NCBI GenBank assembly: GCA_030411725.1
Contig: MU839829.1
Coordinates: forward strand, 1,426,001-1,490,000
DNA from: Echria macrotheca
Lineage: Eukaryota; Ascomycota; Sordariomycetes; Sordariales; Schizotheciaceae
Direction of reading: 5' to 3'
Length of the DNA: 64,000 nucleotides
Numbering within the stretch: position 1 is the stretch's first letter; each line of letters starts with the position of its first letter. Position numbers and translations under genes: made by a program. Shown one piece after another: positions 44,383 through 55,740 of this stretch. The notes under the pieces were generated by a model that was not told where the DNA came from, searched no databases, and was given only the letters and a program-made list of their open reading frames with translations.

Positions 44383-45365
44383 ACATCATCGCCCCCGTTG
44401 GTAATCCGCAACACACCGCTTACGTCCTTGGCCGTTCCCGTGTCGAGAAGGCGCAGGCTCATTAGCATGCGTGCCTCGTGCGCTAGGGAGAGCACGAAGG
44501 CTGCGTGGTCCTTCTCTAGGGTTGTGGTTTGGGCGTTTAGGAGGGGGTCGTCGGCTGAGAGGGTTAGGATTGTTGTGTGTGTTTTCTTGGTAGTTTGTTA
44601 GTTATTACTGGTATATTGTTATATTGTTTGTTGTACTGTCTGGGGGTGGGTGAGGGGGTGAGATGGGGGGGATGTGATGGGAGGGGAGGAAGGGGGGAAG
44701 GGGGGTTTTGTAGTTACCTCTCTCAGGTCAAGAAGCATATCTCGTAGCGCTTGGGATGTGTTTCCCTCTGGGAAGGATGTAGAAGATGTGGAGGTTGAGG
44801 TTGATGCGAGGAGGAGGTCGAGCTGGTCTATTACCAGGACTATCTTTGGTTCTGCACCACCGGAGCGGCAACGCAAGTCGTCCACGGCTTTGTGGAGGGT
44901 CTTGGAGAGTTCGGTGATGGTCGGGGTCGAGAGTGTGTATTTTCCCCCTGGTGGTGAGGAGGAGGAGGAGGATGGTGTTGGTGTGGGTGTACTGCTACCG
45001 CTAGGGGAGGAGAATAGGTTGCTGAGTCCGTCGATGAAGGTGAATGAGCCCCTACGCGTGTGGGCTTCGAGGTCGACGCCTAGCCGGGAGGCGGTTTCTC
45101 GCCAGAAGGGGAAATCGCGGAGGAAGGAGAGGAGGATGATGCTTGTTTTTTGTTGTTGGCCGCCGTTTGGCCCGTCCGGTGTGATGATGCGTGGGGAGGA
45201 GGGGGGTAATGAAGAAGGAGAGGATTTGAGGAGGGAGTGTAGAAAGCGGAGGACGAGCCAGTTTGTGCTGGCGCCGAGGACGGATGTGAGCACGATTAGG
45301 GAGGTTTCGTCGGGTAGGGAGAGGTAGGGGTCTAGGAGGGGGGGGATTGTGGTGCGGGATGTCAT
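44304..45365 (-). CDS. ELP6: Elongator complex subunit Elp6
   Basis: 309-residue RecA-like subunit of the Elp4-Elp5-Elp6 ring, which helps Elongator modify wobble uridines of tRNA. Two exons: 45365-44718 and 44585-44304, joined across a 132-nt intron (GTAACT donor, ACTAAC branch, weaker CCAAG acceptor) that keeps phase. The N-terminus (IPPLLDPYLSLPDETSLIVLTSVLGASTNWLVLRFLH) and the LLSFLRDFPFWRETASRLGVDL segment fit the family. The IVLVIDQLDLLLA strand resembles a degenerate Walker B. The second exon resumes HTTILTLSADDPLLN, a family-typical join. Ser/Pro and Ser/Thr runs interrupt the fold as loops. The C-terminus lies in a local tandem duplication. Identification rests on overall pattern and length, so it is good but not absolute. 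Confidence 0.77.
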
Positions 45366-46206
45366 TTTGCTGTGGCTTTTTTCCCAGTAAGTTGGGCTGA
45401 GTGGAGGTTATGTGTATGTCTCACTTATACACATACAGTGAAAATGTCGGGTGAGTGAGAGTGGTGGTGTTGTGTTAGCTCGAGGTGAGGTGAGTCGGCG
45501 GGGCAGTCAAGGCCAATGTTGGTCATGGAAAAAAATTATTGGGGCCGCAGAATGGGTACACGGGCGCCGTGGTTACAGGACTGGATGGTGGATTCAGGGG
45601 GTGGGATAGCGAATACCTTTTTTTCCGACGTTCATTACGAGTTTTGTAACCTGGTATATCTCTTCTCTACTTTGTTCCTCATGACTTCTGTATTTGTGCT
45701 TCATATCCACGAAACCTATCTCGTTCGATCAATCCCCGAGCTCAGGGAATTCGCGAACAGCTTGTTACTCCTCCATCCCCACACCTGCTTCAATCAGGCA
45801 AACTCCAAATCATACCATCTGTATTTTTGACAACAGTCTCAAAAATTATGCATAATATCCTTAATAGTAACCTTGTCATATCAGTTTGTTTCCAAGCTGC
45901 CCATTTCCTGTAGTGGTGTCAGCCCACTATATCCCTTCGTTCGTTCACTAACACTAACAGCCAGCTGGGAGCACTTTGCAAAGCACATCATCAGACTTAA
46001 TCCCCGAGACATACCCGATGGCGAGCAGTTATAATCAAAATTCGTAAATCGTTAATGGCACTAGTATCTAATGAACCATTCCAAATTCTCTCCCAGTGAA
46101 AATGCCTTCCAATCTCCATGAGATGCAGACGCCAAATGCCAATGCTGAATGAAATAGCCTCCACAAAACCAAATCCCGCCATGGATGCAAATGTCCACCC
46201 TAGAAC
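45366..46206. other. Intergenic region between ELP6 and the MFS gene
   Basis: 841 bp containing the ELP6 promoter and the 3' region of the MFS gene. A 104-codon frame at 45516-45830 has no recognisable features and looks accidental. Confidence 0.5.
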
Positions 46207-48540
46207 CTAGAATCGCTCCATGAAGTTCTTCCTCACAGTCCACATCCGCGCCCGCTTGCCGTAAATATACATGGGAATCGTACCCAAAAGCAAGATCAGC
46301 TGGATGATGCCAATCCAGATGTACACCGTCTTCGGGCCGTCAGATGTAAGCCATCCCGTCACAAACAGACTAAAGACGAGCCCGTGAAAGATGTTCTTGC
46401 TGAAGTTGAGTGTCACCAACGCCTCGCCGGCATATTGTCGGTAGCTGTCGACACAGAACGTGATCGAGGTCGTCGAACCCAGAGAGCACCCAAACGATAC
46501 AATACCAAAGAACACCGTCGGCACCATGAAGTGGTTATCAGCTTGGGCCGACCAGCCGAAACCCATCAACCCGATGACGGTCGTGATGGCAACCGGGGCA
46601 GCCATTACCAGTCGGAATTCTGGCTCGTAAAGACCACCGTTGCGTCTTGCCATGGCCTTCACGATAATATCCGACACCTTGCCAGCAACGGCCGTGCCGA
46701 GGATACCACCCACAAACGGACTGATATACACAAGCCCAGTTCCCAGAGCGTCAAAATGATACGGATGTCCTTCTCGGTAAATGACTGCAACCGACTCCGA
46801 AATGACGATGAGCCAGCCCACGGAGCAGGCATATACAACTGAGGACCAGAGAACCGCAGGATAAGAAAACAAAATCAGCGGCCTGATCGCAACCTTGTGC
46901 CACTTGTCTTTGTTGAGACGTCCGTGGAAGGGTCGGAGTTGTTGGGAAAACGTCTTGGCAGGCCGGGATCGTAGCGCAACCGTATATGCCTGCTCGGCCG
47001 CCAATCGAGCGCTCATTACGGACTGAGACTCGCTATCCGTATCTCTATAATCTGCTCCGGGAGCATGGATAGATGTGTTCCGCGCTGCTGAAGGAGGCCG
47101 AGACTCAGATACAGCTGCTGGAGTAGGCGAGGCCGGCTTTTCACCATCTCTCTCTGCAGGTGACGGCAACGGGGGCTGAGATTCAACAGGCTTTTGGGTC
47201 TTGAGTTGGCCTTCAGAGACGATAGCTGGTTCGGCTTGGGAAGCTGCGTTTCCTTCCGGCGCCGAGCTTGAGCTTCGCGGTTCATTCTCTTGCCCATGAT
47301 GTGGGTCCGGAGCGAAACCGACATGAGCAGCCCTGTTACGGTTCTGTGTCTTGTTCACGTCCTTCGGTGTATTGTCATCGGGTAGGGGCGCGGGGAGGGC
47401 TGTGGAAGCATGGGGCACCGTTCCAGCTGCCTGTCGTACAGAGGGCTTCGATGAGTACCGGCGAAAGATGCTGGGCCGTGAGGAATGCCGAGCCTTCCTC
47501 GGGACAGGCTTGCGGTCCCAGAATGTCTCGGGAACGAAAAGAAACAGCAGTGCTCCACAAAAAAGGACGATGACAGCGACAATCCTAGAAGGCGAGTCAA
47601 TATCGAGCGAACAGCGTCTCCGAGTAGTTGACTTACCAGAAGACCCATCGCCATCCTAGTCTCTGCATGATAGCAGCACTGACCAAGGGCACCAAGTTCT
47701 TGCCGCCAAGCAGCAACAGAGTGTAGATACCGATCCGGAAAGCTCTCTCGTGAAGGAAGAAGATCTCGGCTATGGTTGCTGACGGGAGACACTCAACTGG
47801 GCTGACGGCAATGCCTTGGAATATCCTCGCCAGAACCAGGGAAGTGAAGGTAGGGGAAAGGGCACACCACACCGAGGTCACCACAAACAGGACAGCGCCA
47901 AAGAGATACACAGGTCTTTTTCCCCAAAGGATAGCAGTCGGCGAGAAAATCACGGATCCGAGGCCCATGCCCATCATGTACAGGCCGGTTGTCAGGGAGA
48001 CGGTAGCGACGCTCACGCCATAATCGTCGGCCACATCGCCGAATCCAGCGGCCAGGATAGGCGTCATGCCGCCGCCGACCATGCAGAACAGACCGAGTGA
48101 GAGCAAGGCCATGTCACGTCGCCAAGCCGGCCAGTTCAGAGGGTCATTGAGCGAGTCGTCCGGCTGAGGATCGAGGATGATTTTGCCATCGCTCGTCATC
48201 TTCTTCTCGGCCACGGGTGGGACCGGTGGGTTGAAGATGCCAGTTGGGATTGACGAATGCGACGTCCTGGCAGGGGCATTCCGGAGACCTAGGGGTTCAT
48301 TGCGATCCGGAGCCAACAGCAGAACCGATCCTAGCTTCGGTGAGCTTCTGGGGCGTCAAGTGTAGCTTTGCAAAGGGCCGTCTTACCTGGCACCTCGACC
48401 GTTTGTCTGTCGTTGAGGATACCCATGTTCCATTTGGAGGGGCCCGTCTTCTCTGTTGCCTCTCCATCCTGTGTCGAGGCCCGGCTTAAAAAGGACCGCC
48501 ATGGTCGCCGTTGAGGTGTCGCCTCTATGTCCGTAGCCAT
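46207..48540 (-). CDS. MFS transporter, 12 TM, Hol1/DHA1-like, with a long central loop
   Basis: 741 residues in three exons: 48540-48387, 48330-47637 and 47584-46207; introns of 56 and 52 nt in phase, the second exactly at VFW-IV in TM6. A Ser/Thr-rich cytosolic N-terminus leads to the motif DDSLNDPLNWPAWRRDM that precedes TM1 in Hol1-type fungal MFS proteins. Six helices come before (last one IVAVIVLFCGALLFLFVPETFW) and six after (first PLILFSYPAVLWSSVVYACSV, last IGIIQLILLLGTIPMYIYG) a central loop of about 170 residues that is Pro/Ser/Glu-rich. The C-terminus is short and basic. Such proteins move drugs, polyamines or other cations by proton coupling; the substrate cannot be read from sequence. 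The nearby genes give no biosynthetic-cluster context. Confidence 0.92.
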
Positions 48541-49829
48541 ATGGACGCGTTTTGTTTTCGATCGGAAGATGCTGGAAGGACAAAAGCAGCAGTCGACTAC
48601 TGGTTAGCCACTAGGGCCAAAACTCAGTGGTTGTAGGAACGGCAACAAAGAAACAGAAAGCAAATGACGGAATTTTTAGGTGCAGAGGAATAATTGTCGT
48701 CAAGCAAGCACAACATAAACAAAAGCGTATCTGGCAGCCAAACAGAATGAGTAAGATGTCGGACGATGCAATCTTGGAGATGGATGGGTGGGGAGCAGCA
48801 TGACGGGATCGCGCAGGGCAGATCACCTGGCTGTCTCAGTCGAGCAGGAAATCCGGCCGGCGACTGCAGTGCTCCTTTCCACTTTCAAGATTCGTTTGCT
48901 GCCTGACGGGCACTGGCAAGAGGAGATGAGCCTTCTCGGCGGAGGGGCTTCAAACGTCAAGTGACACGCTGTGGACTCGACGAGGCGGCGATTGTCGAGT
49001 CCAGGCAGGAAGGTGCAGGGATGGGCGGTGCAGCGGACGAGCGTCTGCCGCAGCCGACCATAACAGCGAGTACTTGGCAACAAAGAGCCCTAGATATCGA
49101 CATGGAACGCCGTTACCGCCGGCGCGCTGCAGCGGTGAGCAAAAACCGGGGCCCCGCAGCCTTGTGCCCAGCTGATCGCCTCCTCCTGACCCCAGCTCGG
49201 CGCGGCCGGAAGGCAAGTTGAGATGTCATGAAATTATTGTGGGCGGTTGCAACCACTACGAGCCTCGGGCCAGTTCTCCCACGACAACATGAGAGGGTAC
49301 AAAACACCATCCTGGCGTTCCATATCAAGCAGCCAAGTAGAGGGACGCAATCATATGCCAAAAGATGCCCGCGGGGGACCTCCTGCAGCTAGCGATAGCG
49401 CTGTGCGGAGACGATAACTACCTGGTAATCATGTGGGCCGGCACCGTCGCCGTTCATTACTCGGGTTACCCCGCCGCCATGTCGTTTGGCGTCAGAACGA
49501 AGTGAATCTGATAACGCAGCGGGAGTTGACGAGATATAGACTATCGTACACACGAGAAGTCATGCCACTTCTGATCACAAGTCGGTTGACGTCTGCCAAT
49601 CAGCCGAACAACGTCGTTGAACATGTTTCCTCGGAATGCATAATGACGCAACGGGAAACGGGATCTGACCCGGGACTTGGACCTAAAGCAGATCGGGACT
49701 GCCGAGACGCGCAGCGCGCTGAAGCGTGATTCTGAATCATGCATCGGCGGGAAGGACGAACGATATCCCAACCAAACATCGATGAACCCTTTAATTGAAG
49801 CTCCGGTTCACGGGGCTCTGAAGCTAACG
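48541..49829. promoter_or_regulatory. Divergent promoter region between the MFS gene and the thioredoxin-like gene
   Basis: About 1.3 kb between divergent starts. Frames are short and overlapping, no recognisable protein. No confident regulatory sites. Confidence 0.5.
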
Positions 49830-50460
49830 ATGCGAGCACTATCCACGAAACCTTTGGGACGCGTTTGTTCCAGACCCGCTGCGTGTTTCCCACCGAGGAG
49901 ACCTTCGCCACGTGTGTTTTCAACGTCATCTCCACGAGTGGCCAAGAACCAAATTTTCGCGCCGTATGTGTTTCCAGTAATTTAAAGTGTGAAACATTCT
50001 GACCGGCTCTCTCCTTGTCAGCGTTCGGAACCTCGACCAGTTCCACACCTACCAGCTTCTCTCCGCCTCGTCGAGAACACCGCTGCTGACCCTCTGGACG
50101 ACGTCGTGGTGTCCGACATGTCGGGTTGTCAAACCTCTTTTGACGGACCTCGTGGAGTCGGGGGTTGGAGAGTCTGAGGGCGGAGTCTGTATGGTGGAAG
50201 TGGAATATGATGCGCCAGACGTGATGGAGGCTGGCCTGGGATTGACCTATATGATTAACTCGATCCCAACGCTGCTTAGCTTCGATGCCCAGGAGGCGCA
50301 AACCGAGACCAAAATTACCGACGGGAGGACGCTTTCAGATCGCGCATTTCTTGAGCAGTGGATTCGGACGGAGGCGAAGCGTCATGGTGGACGGGGCGGA
50401 GGGACTCAAGGCGGGAATCCTTTTAGCGTTTTCGGGGCGCTCTTCGGAAAGTCAAAATAG
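49830..50460 (+). CDS. Mitochondrial thioredoxin-like protein
   Basis: 190 residues, two exons: 49830-49963 and 50022-50460, with a 58-nt intron (GTATGT donor, TCTGAC branch, GTCAG acceptor). The first about 40 residues are Arg/Ser/Pro-rich without acid (MRALSTKPLGRVCSRPAAC ... RVFSTSSPR), a mitochondrial presequence ending in an STS-type cleavage region. The mature part has a thioredoxin fold: PLLTLWTTSWCPTCRVVKPLL with a WCPTC redox motif, then a beta strand (VCMVEVEYDA) and INSIPTLLSFDAQ with the cis-proline. The active-site dipeptide Pro-Thr differs from the Gly-Pro of classical thioredoxin. The tail is Gly-rich. Likely a matrix disulfide oxidoreductase; partner unknown. An in-frame upstream ATG at 49782 would lengthen the N-terminus but spoil the presequence. 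Confidence 0.82.
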
Positions 50461-52429
50461 GGGCCTCACCACCGAAAGAAATAAAGTTTTTATCCCTACT
50501 GTTAAAAACAGCAGGTTTCATGCCATGACCCAATATCCATGCGAAGAATCGAGTGCTGAACTCAAGGCCCAAACGAAGCCCATCCCCTTCCTCGGAAAGG
50601 GGTCGAAGACCAACCCTTTCAGAGACAATCTGTCAGACTAGTTCGATCTTACTTAGCTTGCGAAAACTGACTTTGACCCGGGACTAAAACTCACTCCTGA
50701 GCTATATAATCTAGGTATCAACCTGCCATCCAAGTGAAGCTTTACCTTTCCACATTTCTGACGACCCTTGGAACACGTCCTACACGTTTTCTGGTCACAC
50801 CTGCTCTTGGTTCAAAGTTGCTACCCCAAACCGAGGAGCCTGCAGCAAGCAAGCAAAGAAAGACTGCCGGGCGGAGGTCGAAAGTGTCCAACTTGAGAAT
50901 CCAGAGGGAAATCGTGACAGGCCTGGAAACCTCGACAACATCTCACTCGCCCCAAGCAATAAAGAGAACCTAAATCTAAAGCCCGACGAAACATCCACAC
51001 TCAACTTTTCCTCGATGCGCAGAAACTCAACAACAGAACACCATGAGCCCCCCTCCTCGAGTTATCACATTGCTTTTTTTCCCCCTCTCGTCCAGTTTCC
51101 GTATCAGCAGCAGCCATTGGGCTGAACTTCGATCTTGGCGGCTGTATACTGTGTGAGACCGGACACCAAAAAAACCGCCCAATGACACATGCAGGGCGCA
51201 GCTGCAGCAGCAGCATCCGTCTGCAAACCTAGAATTCCTTGTGTCGCCGCTATCGAGGATCCGTCTTTCGCAGGAGAAACATGGGATTTGAGGGACGGAA
51301 AGTGGAGGATGGGCCAAGTTCCGAGTTACCTACGTCTAGGTACTTTAACAAGTCTTTTAAAGCATCGAACTGTATAGCAGAGAATCGAGACAAGGCGTGG
51401 GGGGAAAAAACTCGAAGTGAGTCCAACCTTCCATATTTTGTTCGCTCTGGTAGTAGTCGCACGGAAGCTCTAGACATACTGACTACAACGAAGGAAATAT
51501 AGCCCCTTGGTAATTAATGTCTTCGGACACATGAGGCTACACAGCGGCTCGAATGCATGGCTATTCTTTGCAAATGACCGCTTTGATCTAAAAGAGGCTA
51601 AGACCGTTTCTTTTTTCTTCTAAAAAAAATACCTAATGCCAAACTCTCAGTTCGAGTCCAACTGCGTGGACTTTTGTTGTGAGGTCCTCTTTGTTTAGTG
51701 GAGGGTCTATCAGAAACGCTATGTACCTGTACCTGTTGAGGGTGTTCTAGGTGCTGAGATTCCAACCTGCCAATATCAGCACTCCAAACACCGACCCAGA
51801 CACTCCTGATTCCTGGTCGAGTTCGCGTCATTTTTCGATTTGGACGGCCCGGACCTAGTGTACACAGTGTAAAGCCAGCCCCTTCGGTCCGTGTCCATAC
51901 ACTACATATCCGTACAGTGTGCTCTGGTTTCCTGCTGAGACGAAATGGCGTAGATGGCTGCAATCCACACCAACCACAGAGGCGTATTCCCCGACAAAGC
52001 TATGGGAAAAGAAATATGCATTATATACGTTGACATGAGTCCTCAGAAAGCCATCCATTTTTCAATGTTACGTACTGCCAAGAGCTACCATCGCCCAATC
52101 CGCCTTTCCCTTTCCCTTCCCAGGTTTCCGATCCCTCCTCCCAAGTCCATCATTATCATCATGACCTTTCGTACAGTGCGTGTTGATACATGACCAAGAC
52201 CCTCCTCCACGTCTGAGCCGTCTGAGCCGCCCGGCCCGGCGAGCTCAGGGGCTGGCTGCATGCAGCCTGAGAAGGCGCCAGAGTTTGCCGGCGGCGGACC
52301 GGGGGGTTTTCACGGCTCGTCCCATAGGGTACACTACCTTAGTGTATCCGTCCCTCGCAAGGTGACGGGCCTGCAGCGATCGACATTGTTGCATAGATCC
52401 AGACAATGGCGTTCTCCCCAAAATCGCCT
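50461..52429. other. Intergenic region between the thioredoxin-like gene and SOS7
   Basis: Nearly 2 kb, convergent arrangement. No protein-like frames. An AGTTCGAGTCC word near 51650 resembles a tRNA B box but has no tRNA around it. Nothing else is seen. Confidence 0.5.
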
Positions 52430-53347
52430 TCACACCTTGGCATCCAGCACATCGACCAACACCTGCTCGGTGGCTCGGAACCAGCGGCCCTTGGCCTCGA
52501 GGTCGTCCTGGACACCGCCTTGTGCGTCCTCCCTCCTGCGTTTCGCCTCCCGCGCCGCCGTCGTGCTGTGCACCCTCCGCGCTTCGAGCTGTCCCAGCTC
52601 GGCCTGCAGCCTCTCGACCTCCTTCTTCTTCCGCGGCGCCTGTGACGAGAGCTGCTCCAACTGCCGGTCGAGCTCGCGCAGCTGCATCTGCCTGCTGTCC
52701 ACCAGCGCCGCCGTCTTCGCCAGGGGCATGTTCAACTCCTGCTGCTGCTGCTGCTGCTCTCCATCCTCCCCGAGGCCCATCCCCGGCTGCTTTTTTTTCA
52801 GACCAGCAATGGCGGCTTCCAGCTGCGCCATCTTGGCGGGCAGCTCGCGCAGCGTTGCCGTCTCGAGCTGGATGCGATCCCAGCGCGCAGCGAGATCGCG
52901 GGCGCGCGTCTCGAGCTCCGCCACCATGCGGGCGACTTCGGTCTTGAGCGCCTTGAGGGCGGCTTTGGCCTCGAAGTTGCTCGCCTCGAGATCGGCGTTC
53001 TCCTGCGGCGTGACGATCAGGGGCGGGTCGCCGACGATGGCGCGGATGAACTTTTCCTTTGTCACCTGCTCGACGTACGAGAAGCGCAGCTTGGCGAAGA
53101 GCTCCTTGTAGTGGGCGAGGTCGGCCTCGAGGCTCGCGGGCGTCGGCGCGTCGAGCGACGCGTTCGAGACGTCTGACGTGCGCGCGTTGTTATTCGGGGC
53201 GTCTGCGTTCTGGAGCGCGCTCGATATGGGCTCGCTGACCCTGATGATGGTCATTTCGTGGCCCGACTGGAGGTCATCGAGGGCCTTTAGCACCTTGGTG
53301 GCGCGCTGGGCCTCGGTCGCCTTGCCCTTGGCGGGTGTTCGTGGCAT
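52430..53347 (-). CDS. SOS7: Kinetochore protein Sos7 family (coiled coil, Knl1/Spc7 partner)
   Basis: 305 residues, intronless. Start ATG 53347 (MPRTPAKGKATEAQRATKV) because the upstream open part lacks family features. The N-terminal half contains LKALDDLQSGHEMTIIRVSEP and DLAHYKELFAKLRFSYVEQVTKEKFIRAI in segments typical of the Sos7 coiled-coil domain, then PPLIVTPQEN. The rest is a nearly continuous coiled coil (EARRVHSTTAAREAKRR ... DVLDAKV) with a Gln run (QQQQQQ, about residue 200). In fission yeast Sos7 binds Spc7 (KNL1) at the kinetochore and is essential for chromosome segregation; budding yeast Kre28 is its counterpart. Assignment rests on motif pattern and length. Confidence 0.82.
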   Translation of the reverse strand: MPRTPAKGKATEAQRATKVLKALDDLQSGHEMTIIRVSEPISSALQNADAPNNNARTSDVSNASLDAPTPASLEADLAHYKELFAKLRFSYVEQVTKEKFIRAIVGDPPLIVTPQENADLEASNFEAKAALKALKTEVARMVAELETRARDLAARWDRIQLETATLRELPAKMAQLEAAIAGLKKKQPGMGLGEDGEQQQQQQELNMPLAKTAALVDSRQMQLRELDRQLEQLSSQAPRKKKEVERLQAELGQLEARRVHSTTAAREAKRRREDAQGGVQDDLEAKGRWFRATEQVLVDVLDAKV

Positions 53348-55740
53348 TGTGATGTCGAATTGATGTGATTGAATATCTAAATGGAAATATCTTGGTATGG
53401 TGCCAGAATATCCCAAGTAATGGTGCGAAATGGCTTGACTGATGGCCTGTCCCTCAAATCTGATTGCGATAAACAAATCGCGTTGTTGACTGAAGTTGCG
53501 CCGCAACACGCCAAGTGCCCCGCGTTTTTTCGCGTATCGCAGCTGATTGGGCCTTATCAGATCGATCGACACCCCGCGCTGGGTGCCGTAACCTTAAATT
53601 CCACTGTAACCATAGTGGGCTGTGCAACCTTCGCTGTCAGATGTCTCCCATCATGAATGCCGACTTTGATCGACATCTTGATTGTGGAGTATTTTAAGCC
53701 TCTTTTCTAAGTCGCCGATATGGTCCGGAGAATATCCCGGAGGTTGCTACTGTTCCAATTCAACAATCACTTTGGCCGGGACGACATTCCTAGCACCCGC
53801 TGCACGATGGCTAATTCCGTCGGTCCCGTCAATCTAGTGTACACACCCAGCTGAAATCACAGACGCTAGTTCCATCGTCGCCTAATCAAAGCTCCCATTC
53901 TCAAATTGGAGGCTTGATGGCGTTTTTAGGGCATGCGTCTCGCCCGTCCAATGCGGTCCAGGTCTACTCTCCAACTTGGACTTCGTCCTCGGCACTGGCA
54001 ACCAGGACCAAGTTTCCGGCCCGGGCGCAAATCAAGACATATTTCCCGAGCCGTACACCGTACATCCTCTCTGCTCTTTTTGTTCCAGTTGGTGCTTCTT
54101 GAGGGCGCCCCTAGGGGCTCCTTTACGGTGATGAACTTCCTACATCCCCCGCGGTGTAACACAATCCCAGGAATTCCACAGACGAGCATGCAGTTCTTCC
54201 GGGGCACATAAGGAGATCTGACACGAGGCCAGAGTCGGACAACAGCGTTGATATTTTCGGGGAATGCTGACTCTCGAGGTAGCACAACATCAAGCCCGGT
54301 CCCGACAACTTTGAAACCCATTGTGAAGGGCAAATCCCATCGCACCGTCGTGCCCAAGGGCCTATCCTCCTGGCTGGTGGCGCAACCCAAAACTGGCAAG
54401 TATCATAAATGGAGCCCAGTGCGTATTTACACGGATTCACACGCGACTTACTTGGGCGGGGTTTGCGACATTGTCTCAAACTAGACGTGGCGTCGGCCAC
54501 CTATCCGGGCTCTTCTCGTTGATCGCCGACCTCCTTCCTCCTCCATGGTGAGCAACTAGTAACTGCATGTCTGGCAGGCCGGTGAGCACGGAGCCAAGCA
54601 TAACATTGTTTCTACCTCCCCGCATGTTCGTCTGAACCTCACAGGTCAACCCTGGCTAGCTAGACAGTATCAACAGGCCGCTCTCTAAACAAGTTGGTGG
54701 TCTCGGCGGTCAACTCTACAAGTTGGCGTTCTCGGGTTGCTACACCACTGCCGCCGATCAACCTAGCACGGTATGTTGTGCAACCACACCGTCGGAATCC
54801 AATCAAGCGCAGCTGGTCCGCTCTGGATGCCGGATCGTGGCGTTTGACAGTGGTGGCACTCGGCTCTTCTTTGCCGTCTCGGTCCCAGCTCGGGGTGAAC
54901 AAGCAGAGAATTCTCACTACATAGTACTACTTGATATGGCCTCAAGTACCTCACAAACTCCACAACGTGCGGTTTACTCCAGCAGATAATCCGCATCCAG
55001 CTCGAAATCAGTTGGGTAACGGGATGGGAGGTCGAGATCTTGGATCCAGATCGGTTACGGAGCGATCGGTCGCCAGGGTGTGTGAGCCTCACATGGGGGT
55101 TTGGGGGAGAGGATGGGCAGTGATGAGATTGGCGACGAGGCTTGCCCTACGATGTTACCCAAATGCAAATCAAGTTGAGAGCGGGGAATCGATCCGGGAT
55201 GGATCCGGGGAATGTGATGCAGCATGCAGCGCGGGTCTGGCTGTCACATCCAAAAGGGCTGAGGGCCAAGCCAAATCCGGGGTATACTTAGTCTGGAGTA
55301 CTGTGTACCCGCCTCATCAAGAAACCGCGGCCCAGACCTCACTGTACGGTGCGTGCCAGGGAGGGACTGCCGAGCCGACTTGGACGGATCCGGGCCCGAT
55401 TCTCAACTTGATACCTGGAGTCGAGGACACTTGGGGACGGCACAGGCTTTAGCTCGTCACTCTGTCCGGAGCGACGTCTATATATACCGGACCGATCCCA
55501 CTCGGTCCGAGGGGGTATCCCCTGAATCGCTGAATCCATAACAACCTTGATCTGATAGAAATCAATACCTCTTGTCTGCTGTATACTCGTCAGACCCCTA
55601 CTCGAACATGGCGATTGGGTTCTTTACCACCAACCACAACCCTCCCGGTGTGGCAACTCCAGTCCCGACAGGCGATACTCTCGTTCTCAAGGGGTCCCTG
55701 GCAGCTCACCGAATGAGCCCATTCTACATCAACCTGAAAA
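53348..55740. promoter_or_regulatory. Gene-poor divergent interval left of the 55.7-kb gene
   Basis: 2.4 kb between the SOS7 start (minus strand) and the gene beginning at 55741. Several frames of 120-170 codons occur (for example 53926-54399 minus and 54931-55452 plus) but none has recognisable features or splice support. An open stretch at 55608-55785 directly upstream of 55741 might be a first coding exon in another model. Confidence 0.45.

Noticed and set aside
51640..51665. tRNA-like B box AGTTCGAGTCC
   Set aside because: No matching A box, cloverleaf or acceptor stem around it.
53926..54399. 157-codon minus-strand frame
   Set aside because: No recognisable motif, no splice partners, and overlapping frames on both strands are similarly open.
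54931..55452. 173-codon plus-strand frame
   Set aside because: Composition is not protein-like and no homologous feature is recognised; probably chance openness.
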